NCBI GenBank assembly: GCA_002415855.1
Contig: DIAS01000113.1
Span: 1 to 5,778 of the forward strand
Direction of reading: 5' to 3'
From: Bacteroidales bacterium UBA5072
GTDB lineage: Bacteria > Bacteroidota > Bacteroidia > Bacteroidales > UBA10428
DNA length: 5,778 bases
Shown here in pieces: positions 1 to 4,281 of this stretch; position 1 is the first letter of the stretch, and the number at the start of each line of letters is the position of its first letter. A program made the position numbers and the translations under genes. A model generated the notes under the pieces. That model was not told the DNA's origin and ran no database searches. It saw nothing but the letters and a program-made list of their open reading frames with translations.

Positions 1-576
1 TATCTCATTTATTTGAAGGAAGGGCAGAATATTGCCGACAGGGTATTTGAGCGGATGGAAATCTATGACTTTCAACGGTACCAGAACGTAATTCTTACAT
101 TCCTGACACAGGAAGAACTGGAAACTTTCAGGGAGTTTAAGAGTGTACGCCAGATTGTTGGGAACGATACCTTTGATGAGTATTACAGGGATTATTTTCC
201 AAACGATTCCAATTACCGCTGGACGATCAATAATTTTGGACCGTTGTATATACCCAAAAAGGGTGCGACAATCAAGATTGATACCCGGAACCTTTGCCTG
301 TATGAACGTATAATCTCTTATTATGAGAAAAATGACCTGCAGGTGAAGGATGGCCAGATTTATATTAATGGCAAACCCACCGATGCATATACCTTTAAAA
401 TGGATTATTACTGGATGATGGGAGATAACCGGCACAGTAGTCTTGATTCACGTTTCTGGGGCTTTGTTCCCGAAGACCATATTGTCGGTAAACCCAAATT
501 TATCTGGCTGTCGATTGACAAAAACAAGAAATTCCTGTCACGGATCCGTTGGGAGAGAATGTTTAAAGGCGTTTAG
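1..576 (+). CDS. lepB: Signal peptidase I, C-terminal part (5' end off window)
   Basis: Membrane-bound serine protease that removes signal peptides from exported proteins. The frame is open to the left edge, so this is a partial gene of 191 visible residues; an in-frame TTG at 13 is not a credible start. Conserved signal peptidase boxes are visible: FGPLYIPKKG (about residues 79-88), then the family signature GDNRHSSLDSR at residues 141-151, followed by FWGFVPEDHIVGK. The end, IRWERMF, resembles other Bacteroidota LepB proteins. The catalytic Ser and Lys lie in the missing N-terminal half. The first 75 or so visible residues are poorly conserved and fit the insert that Bacteroidota LepB proteins carry before the FGPLYIP block. 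The gene ends with TAG and converges on rplI, with a strong hairpin between them. Family identity is secure; activity cannot be judged without the catalytic half. Confidence 0.93.
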   Translation, partial: YLIYLKEGQNIADRVFERMEIYDFQRYQNVILTFLTQEELETFREFKSVRQIVGNDTFDEYYRDYFPNDSNYRWTINNFGPLYIPKKGATIKIDTRNLCLYERIISYYEKNDLQVKDGQIYINGKPTDAYTFKMDYYWMMGDNRHSSLDSRFWGFVPEDHIVGKPKFIWLSIDKNKKFLSRIRWERMFKGV

Positions 577-582
577 GCAGGT

Positions 583-596
583 GTGACAGGTGAACT
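583..596 (+). repeat. Two imperfect 7-bp repeats after the lepB stop
   Basis: GTGACAG followed directly by GTGAACT, starting 7 bases after the lepB TAG. Each unit carries a TGA, at 584 and 591. With the lepB TAG at 574 these put a stop in all three forward frames. With only two imperfect copies this could be chance; it is listed because similar GTGA-containing units occur at other gene ends in this window. Confidence 0.3.
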
Positions 597-621
597 ATTT
601 CAGGCCGAGCGGGCATCATCC

Positions 622-670
622 TGAAGACAAAAAACCTGGCTGTAAATTGCAGCCAGGTTTTTTGTCTTCA
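622..670. terminator. Bidirectional intrinsic terminator between lepB and rplI
   Basis: A perfect 21-bp inverted repeat: left arm 622-642, right arm 650-670, with a 7-base spacer TAAATTG. The arms contain a GC-rich CCTGGCTG core flanked by A6 (629-634) and T6 (658-663). Each strand therefore reads a GC-rich stem followed by a U run, the form of a terminator that works in both directions. It lies between the 3' ends of the convergent lepB and rplI genes, where one is expected. No other hairpin of this strength was noticed in the window. Confidence 0.88.
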
Positions 671-672
671 CT

Positions 673-700
673 ACCAGTCACCAGTCACCAGTCACTAGTC
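673..700. repeat. 7-bp tandem repeat, four copies, downstream of rplI
   Basis: Four head-to-tail heptamers: ACCAGTC at 673, 680 and 687, and ACTAGTC at 694 with one change. On the rplI strand the unit reads GACTGGT, and the array begins five bases after the rplI TAA. The unit length is not a multiple of three, so the TGA or TAG in each copy falls in successive frames and all three minus-strand frames are closed. The array ends two bases from the terminator hairpin. It is a real simple repeat; any function is unknown. Confidence 0.9.
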
Positions 701-705
701 TAATA

Positions 706-1152
706 TTATTCTCCAACGATCTCAAAAGGAATCTCCACATAAACTTCCTTGTGCAGCCTGATTCGTGCATGAAAGGTACCAACCTCTTTGATCAGGTCTT
801 CTTTGAAAGTTATATTCTTGCGGTCGATGTTAAATCCCTTTTCCGTTAATGCTTCAGCAATCTGGATGGCATTCACGGAGCCGAAAATTTTGCCTTTGGT
901 GCTGGTTTTAGCACCAATGGACAAGGTCACACCTTTCAGGGTCTCGGCAAGTTGCTGTGCCTCCTGTTTGATCTTTTCTTCCTTGTGCGCTCTTTGTCTC
1001 AGAATTTCATTGTGTGCTTTTAAGGTTGACCCGGTGGCTGTGACTGCCAGTCCCTGGGGTATGAGATAATTCAATGCATATCCGTTTTTGACACTTACAA
1101 TGTCGTCTTTGTATCCGAGGTTCGGAACATCATGCTTCAATATAATTTCCAT
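706..1152 (-). CDS. rplI: 50S ribosomal protein bL9
   Basis: Large-subunit protein that binds 23S rRNA near the base of the L1 stalk. The 148 residues match the usual length (about 149). The N-terminal RNA-binding domain carries the bL9 signature: G13, then V21, G24-Y25, N28-Y29-L30 and G34 in the stretch NLGYKDD...KNGYALNYLIPQG. A charged helix rich in Lys, Glu and Ala follows (about residues 45-75). The C-terminal domain contains GKIFGSVNAIQIAEAL and ends in HKEVYVEIPFEIVGE. I chose the ATG at 1152 over the TTG at 1158 because bL9 proteins begin MEIIL. The start lies 15 bases after the rpsR stop with no Shine-Dalgarno, so it probably depends on operon transcription and A/T-rich initiation. 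It is the last gene of rpsF-rpsR-rplI. Confidence 0.97.
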   Translation of the reverse strand: MEIILKHDVPNLGYKDDIVSVKNGYALNYLIPQGLAVTATGSTLKAHNEILRQRAHKEEKIKQEAQQLAETLKGVTLSIGAKTSTKGKIFGSVNAIQIAEALTEKGFNIDRKNITFKEDLIKEVGTFHARIRLHKEVYVEIPFEIVGE

Positions 1153-1167
1153 GCTCAATCGGTTTTA

Positions 1168-1449
1168 CTATTTCAACAAATCAGTTACATAAGGCAGCAA
1201 GGCCAGATGACGGGCCCTTTTAACAGCATTGGCCACTTTACGTTGATATTTCAGAGAAGTACCGGTAACCCTGCGCGGCAGAATCTTACCCTGTTCATTC
1301 AGGAACTTCTTCAGGAATTCAGGGTCCTTATAATCTACATACTTGATCTTATTCTTCTTGAAACGGCAATATTTCTTCTTCTTTACCTCTACAGCCGGTG
1401 GAGTCAGGTAGCGTATCTCCGATTGACTTGTTTGTGTTACAGTTGCCAT
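1168..1449 (-). CDS. rpsR: 30S ribosomal protein bS18
   Basis: Small-subunit platform protein that pairs with bS6 on 16S rRNA. The 93 residues comprise a variable N-terminus (to about residue 20), KKKKYCRF, then the highly conserved block DYKDPEFLKKFLNEQGKI and LPRRVTGTSLKYQRKV, ending in RARHLALLPYVTDLLK. Only one Cys is present, so this is not a zinc-ribbon (C+) form. In Bacteroidota, structural work on Flavobacterium ribosomes places bS18 with bS6 and bS21 in the pocket that holds the 16S anti-Shine-Dalgarno tail. The ATG at 1449 is only 3 bases after the rpsF stop, and it is preceded by GGAGG at 8-base spacing, the only well-placed Shine-Dalgarno among the six starts in the window. Confidence 0.97.
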   Translation of the reverse strand: MATVTQTSQSEIRYLTPPAVEVKKKKYCRFKKNKIKYVDYKDPEFLKKFLNEQGKILPRRVTGTSLKYQRKVANAVKRARHLALLPYVTDLLK

Positions 1450-1452
1450 GGC

Positions 1453-1809
1453 TTATTCCTCCGTTACTTTAGCTGCTGATTCTTTCTTGTTTCTTCTTTT
1501 CTCGGCATATTCGATGGAGTACTTGTCCAACCTGGTGGTAAGAAAACGGATTACTCTTTCATCGCGTTTGTACTCTACTTCAAGGGTCTTGACCAGTTCA
1601 CCCGGCGCCTTAAACTCTATCATGTAGAAAAAACCAGTTGATTTCTTCTGGATGGGGTAGGCCAGCTTACGCAATCCCCAATTCTCCTCGTTGATGATCT
1701 CACCGCCTTTGCCGGTGATTACACCACTGAATTTTTCAACCGCTTCCTTCATCTGGGCCTCAGACAAAACGGGAGTTACAATGAAAACGGTTTCGTATTG
1801 GTTTAACAT
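1453..1809 (-). CDS. rpsF: 30S ribosomal protein bS6
   Basis: Small-subunit platform protein and partner of bS18. The 118 residues start MLNQYETVFIVTP, the canonical bS6 beginning. They continue through GGEIINEENWGLRKLAYPI and KKSTGFFYMIEFKAPGELV, and through the basic conserved region YKRDERVIRFLTTRLDKYS. A short charged tail ends in Val-Thr-Glu-Glu. I chose the ATG at 1809 over the TTG at 1815 on this homology. The first gene of the rpsF-rpsR-rplI operon, it is preceded by a good Bacteroidota promoter match and an A/T-rich leader without a Shine-Dalgarno. The terminal Glu-Glu codons also form the Shine-Dalgarno of rpsR. In E. coli the bS6 C-terminus is a target of RimK glutamylation; whether that happens here is unknown. 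Confidence 0.97.
   Translation of the reverse strand: MLNQYETVFIVTPVLSEAQMKEAVEKFSGVITGKGGEIINEENWGLRKLAYPIQKKSTGFFYMIEFKAPGELVKTLEVEYKRDERVIRFLTTRLDKYSIEYAEKRRNKKESAAKVTEE
1458..1462 (-). promoter_or_regulatory. Shine-Dalgarno of rpsR, inside the end of rpsF
   Basis: On the minus strand GGAGG is followed by 8 bases and then the rpsR ATG. The bases come from the last rpsF codons, ACG GAG GAA TAA. A core of this kind is standard in most bacteria but unusual in Bacteroidota, where start sites generally lack one. The other five visible starts (rpsF, rplI, the beta-CASP gene, the Nudix regulator and xylB) have no properly spaced equivalent. The flanking bases do not extend the pairing beyond the five-base core by much. 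Confidence 0.65.
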
Positions 1810-1843
1810 ATACAATTAATATTTAAGATTTTTAAATAGGTCG

Positions 1844-1873
1844 CAAAGGTAGGAAAAAATTATTAATATACAA
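1844..1873 (-). promoter_or_regulatory. Predicted Bacteroidota-type promoter of rpsF-rpsR-rplI
   Basis: On the minus strand TACCTTTG (1851-1844) matches the -7 consensus TAnnTTTG exactly. A TTG at 1873-1871 sits 19 bases upstream as the -33 element, within the spacing usual for the phylum's primary sigma factor. Transcription would start near 1840, giving a leader of about 30 A/T-rich bases before the rpsF ATG at 1809. A second TATGTTTG at 1888-1881 lacks a well-spaced -33 and is a weaker alternative. Confidence 0.7.
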
Positions 1874-1907
1874 CTCCGTCCAAACATAACTGTCCTGCCA
1901 ATGTTTG

Positions 1908-1931
1908 CACGACTGCATGACTTCACGACTA
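1908..1931. repeat. 8-bp imperfect tandem repeat over the beta-CASP gene stop
   Basis: Three adjacent octamers on the plus strand: CACGACTG, CATGACTT and CACGACTA. On the gene strand they read TAGTCGTG, AAGTCATG and CAGTCGTG, sharing the core AGTCRTG. The first copy includes the TAG stop codon of the metallo-beta-lactamase gene. Unit size differs from the 7-bp array after rplI, but the placement at a gene end and the GTGA/GACT-like content are similar. Confidence 0.65.
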
Positions 1932-3326
1932 GTTCAGGATTTCCCCCAGCTCCGGTATCACGATATTGCCAAATCCTTTCTCCTTCAGTTTGTCCCTGAA
2001 AAACTCCTGCGAATCAATATCGCCATGTACAAGGATCAATTGTTTTACCTGTTCCTTTTCCTGACATTCCAGGAATGCGATCATCTCATTGTAATCGGCA
2101 TGTCCGCTATAAGAATCAATACGCTCAATATCAGCCCTTACCGGATAAAGGGTCCCGAATATGGAAACCTCCTTGTCGCCTCTTAAAATTCTTGCCCCCA
2201 GGGTTGTTGGTGAGCAATATCCTACTGCCAGCACAGTATTTTTAGGATCGGATATGCTGTTGGCCAGGTGGTGTTTTACCCTGCCGGCTTCCATCATGCC
2301 TGAGGCAGAAATGATAATACAAGGTTCCTGTATATCGTTCAGCTTTTTGGAATCATCCACATCCTGAATGAAGTACAGATCGTTGAATCCGAAAGGATCC
2401 GGATCACTTTCCATGATCTCCAGCATTCTGTCATTGAAACACTCCCGGTGAAGCCTGAATATGTTGGTAGCGTTCACCGATAACGGACTATCCACATAAA
2501 CCTTCAGTCTTGGGAGTTTACCGCTGTTGTAAAAATTGTTGAGCGAGTAAATTACCTCCTGGGTTCTGCCGACGCTGAAGGATGGAATGATCAGTTTGCC
2601 CTTCTTTTCAACACAGGTTCTTGTAATGACATCCAGCAGCTTTTCCTCTGCCATGGTTGTGCTCTCATGCAGTCTGTTCCCGTAAGTCGATTCACAAATT
2701 ACTACATCGGCCTGTGGGAATGGCTGGGGAGAGCGCAGAATTCGGTTCACCGGCCGGCCAATGTCACCTGTAAACGCGATACGCGTGGTTTTTTCTCCTT
2801 CCTTGATCCGCAGATTTACAACGCAACTCCCCAGCAAATGCCCCGTGTTGGTGAAGGTAACTTTTACTCCTTTGGTTACCCGGTGTACTTTGTTGTAAGA
2901 TACACCAACAAAATACTGCATCGATGCTTCTGCATCTGCCTTGGTATAAATGGGCTCCAAGGGCGGCAGATTCTTTTTCGCTCTTTTCTTGTTGTTTGTC
3001 TCCGTATCATGTTCCTGTATCTTACCGCAATCGGCAAGCATAATGGCGCATAAATCTCGTGTCGCATGCGTGGTAATGATCGTCCCCTCAAATCCCAGTT
3101 TGGCAATATAGGGGATGAGGCCGGAATGATCAATATGGGCATGGCTGAGAATCAGGTAATCAATATCACGGGGACTGAAACCTAGATTTCGGTTCATCCC
3201 GTCGGTTTCTGCCCCTTTTCCCTGGTACATTCCACAATCCAAAAGGATCTTCTTACCATTATCCAATGTTATCAGATGCTTACTGCCCGTGACTTCCCGG
3301 GCAGCTCCTAAAATTTGTATTTTCAT
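1929..3326 (-). CDS. Beta-CASP family metallo-beta-lactamase RNase (YSH1/CPSF-73-like)
   Basis: Predicted zinc-dependent nuclease that cuts or trims RNA. The 465 residues have the MBL fold interrupted by a beta-CASP domain. MBL motifs: D30 in LLDCG, HxHxDH at residues 62-67 (SHAHIDHSG), H163 in TGHLLGS, and D188 in FTGDIG. Beta-CASP motifs: E212 in ESTYGNRLH, the IPSFSVGRTQE loop (about 247-257), SASGMMEAGRVKHHL with H352-H353 (motif B), and SGHAD with H409 (motif C); H434 in LVHGD may complete the metal site. All metal ligands appear present, so it should be active. It is not an RNase J, which is longer with an extra C-terminal domain. The ATG at 3326 follows a promoter match. The gene is divergent from the sugar regulator, and its in vivo RNA substrate cannot be told from sequence. 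Confidence 0.92.
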   Translation of the reverse strand: MKIQILGAAREVTGSKHLITLDNGKKILLDCGMYQGKGAETDGMNRNLGFSPRDIDYLILSHAHIDHSGLIPYIAKLGFEGTIITTHATRDLCAIMLADCGKIQEHDTETNNKKRAKKNLPPLEPIYTKADAEASMQYFVGVSYNKVHRVTKGVKVTFTNTGHLLGSCVVNLRIKEGEKTTRIAFTGDIGRPVNRILRSPQPFPQADVVICESTYGNRLHESTTMAEEKLLDVITRTCVEKKGKLIIPSFSVGRTQEVIYSLNNFYNSGKLPRLKVYVDSPLSVNATNIFRLHRECFNDRMLEIMESDPDPFGFNDLYFIQDVDDSKKLNDIQEPCIIISASGMMEAGRVKHHLANSISDPKNTVLAVGYCSPTTLGARILRGDKEVSIFGTLYPVRADIERIDSYSGHADYNEMIAFLECQEKEQVKQLILVHGDIDSQEFFRDKLKEKGFGNIVIPELGEILN

Positions 3327-3349
3327 GATGCTGCTGTATTTCCTTCATA

Positions 3350-3384
3350 CAAACATAATCATTTTATGCCTTAAACCTTCCAAA
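3350..3384 (-). promoter_or_regulatory. Predicted promoter of the beta-CASP nuclease gene
   Basis: On the minus strand TATGTTTG (3357-3350) matches the Bacteroidota -7 consensus TAnnTTTG. A TTTG at 3384-3381 lies 23 bases upstream, at the long end of the accepted -33 spacing. The predicted leader is about 20 bases and has no properly placed Shine-Dalgarno; an AAGGA occurs but is too far from the ATG. The -33 borders the inverted repeat at 3387-3415. Confidence 0.55.
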
Positions 3385-3386
3385 AA

Positions 3387-3415
3387 AAACTTAGCGTAAA
3401 AAATACGCTAAGTTT
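3387..3415. promoter_or_regulatory. 12-bp inverted repeat, candidate operator of the Nudix regulator
   Basis: Perfect inverted repeat: left arm 3387-3398 (AAACTTAGCGTA), A5 centre 3399-3403, right arm 3404-3415. It lies in the divergent control region between the beta-CASP gene and the Nudix regulator. Its right arm covers most of the -33 TTTG of the predicted regulator promoter, so a protein bound here would block that promoter. Autoregulation from a palindrome in the adjacent control region is typical of NrtR/AraR-type Nudix regulators. An alternative reading is a minus-strand terminator, because the T8 complementary to 3382-3389 overlaps and follows the stem on that strand. No minus-strand gene lies upstream to need one, and the stem is poor in GC. 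Confidence 0.6.
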
Positions 3416-3443
3416 GGAAATGAAAATCTTTATTCCTAATTTG
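3413..3443 (+). promoter_or_regulatory. Predicted promoter of the Nudix regulator (and probably xylB)
   Basis: TTTG at 3413-3416, a 20-base spacer, then TAATTTG at 3437-3443, one base shorter than the TAnnTTTG consensus. Transcription would start near 3450, giving a very short leader before the ATG at 3463. The -33 is embedded in the right arm of the inverted repeat, consistent with repression. The imperfect -7 makes this less certain than the rpsF promoter. Confidence 0.45.
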
Positions 3444-3462
3444 GTAGTATAAATTGAAAAGG

Positions 3463-4182
3463 ATGGCAAACCTGAATCCTCATGTATCGGTTGACTGTGT
3501 AATATTTGGTTTTCAAGCCGGTAAACTGAAGGTTCTGCTGATTGAACGGGAGAAGGTACTCTGGGGTCGCCTGGGAGGACATAAATTAAAGCTTCCGGGA
3601 AGTCTGATTTCTGAGTCGGAAGATCTGGATATTTCAGCCATCAGGACATTGAGGGAGCTCACAGGTCTCGACAACATCTACATGAAGCAATTTGGTGTTT
3701 TTAGCAACCCTGCACGGTTATCTCCGCCGGAAGATCTGGAATGGTTGCAGAAAACCAGTGGATTGATGGTTGACAGGGTGGTCACTATAGCTTATTACTC
3801 ACTTATTAAAATTGGAGAAAGCAACATCACTGAAAAAACTATCTGGCACCCGGTGGATGAACTTCCTGAATTGATCTTTGACCATAATCGCATTATTATC
3901 AAGGCACTGGAAGCACTTCGACGTGAGATCCGGACAGAACCCCTCTGCTTTGAACTTTTGCCTAAGAAATTCACTATCAGACAGATGCAGGATCTTTATG
4001 AGGCCATTCTGGGCGAGAAACTTGACAACCGCAATTTCAGAAAAAAGATCAGGCCCATGGAATTCCTGATCCCGCTGACTGAAAAAGAAATGGAAGTTAA
4101 CCATAAACCCGCCAGACTTTTCCGGTTTGATAAAAAGCTCTATGAAAAGCACCGCAAAGTGGTAAGCGGATTTGACCTGTAA
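3463..4182 (+). CDS. Nudix-domain transcriptional regulator of sugar use (NrtR/AraR-like)
   Basis: The 239 residues have an N-terminal Nudix-fold domain (about 7-150) and a C-terminal winged-helix-like DNA-binding domain (about 160-239), containing FTIRQMQDLYEAILGEKLDN and NFRKKIRPMEFL and ending with a phenylalanine- and lysine-rich strand (PARLFRFDKKLYEKH). The Nudix box at G46-L69 is degenerate: where active enzymes have RExxEExGL, this has R61-T-L-R-E65-L-T-G-L69, so two of the conserved metal-binding glutamates are Thr and Leu. This suggests an effector sensor rather than a hydrolase, as for the Bacteroidota arabinose regulator AraR. I chose the ATG at 3463 over the TTG at 3454. The neighbouring xylB, 99 bases downstream without a terminator, suggests control of xylose genes with a xylose-related effector; that is inference. 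Confidence 0.88.
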   Translation: MANLNPHVSVDCVIFGFQAGKLKVLLIEREKVLWGRLGGHKLKLPGSLISESEDLDISAIRTLRELTGLDNIYMKQFGVFSNPARLSPPEDLEWLQKTSGLMVDRVVTIAYYSLIKIGESNITEKTIWHPVDELPELIFDHNRIIIKALEALRREIRTEPLCFELLPKKFTIRQMQDLYEAILGEKLDNRNFRKKIRPMEFLIPLTEKEMEVNHKPARLFRFDKKLYEKHRKVVSGFDL

Positions 4183-4281
4183 GCGTGAAAAACCAAGAAT
4201 GAAAAACTGAGACTGATACAAGTTAATAACGCGACTTTAAAAGACTATCTATTAATAACTAACAGCTATTAACCACCAACC
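4183..4281 (+). other. Intergenic leader between the Nudix regulator and xylB
   Basis: A 99-base A/T-rich gap. It has no hairpin terminator and no clear TAnnTTTG promoter, so xylB is probably co-transcribed with the regulator. It holds two small direct repeats: TGAAAAAC at 4186 and 4200, and TTAATAAC at 4223 and 4252. No copy of the upstream palindrome is present. The bases before the xylB ATG (AACCACCAACC) contain no Shine-Dalgarno, as is usual in this phylum. Confidence 0.4.

Noticed and set aside
788..1069. Plus-strand open frame of 93 codons inside rplI
   Set aside because: It is antisense to a clear bL9 gene, has no recognisable domain and no promoter or ribosome site; a shadow frame.
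1153..1158. TTG at 1158 as the start of rplI
   Set aside because: It adds only two residues before MEIIL, the usual start of bL9.
1810..1843. S6:S18-binding autoregulatory leader before rpsF
   Set aside because: The predicted leader is about 30 A/T-rich bases with no stem or CCG-containing bulge like the known S6:S18 leader motif.
2667..3053. Plus-strand open frame of 128 codons inside the beta-CASP gene
   Set aside because: Fully antisense to a gene with intact catalytic motifs; the protein resembles no family I know.
3454..3462. TTG at 3454 as the start of the Nudix regulator
   Set aside because: The ATG at 3463 gives the start expected for the family, and the TTG would fall almost on the predicted transcription start.
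3799..4221. Minus-strand open frame of 140 codons over the Nudix regulator
   Set aside because: Antisense shadow of a conserved gene; no family features in its product.
4221..4260. Second regulator operator before xylB
   Set aside because: The bases TTAATAACGCG share only a few positions with the AGCGTA half-site and form no inverted repeat; the repeated TTAATAAC may reflect A/T richness.
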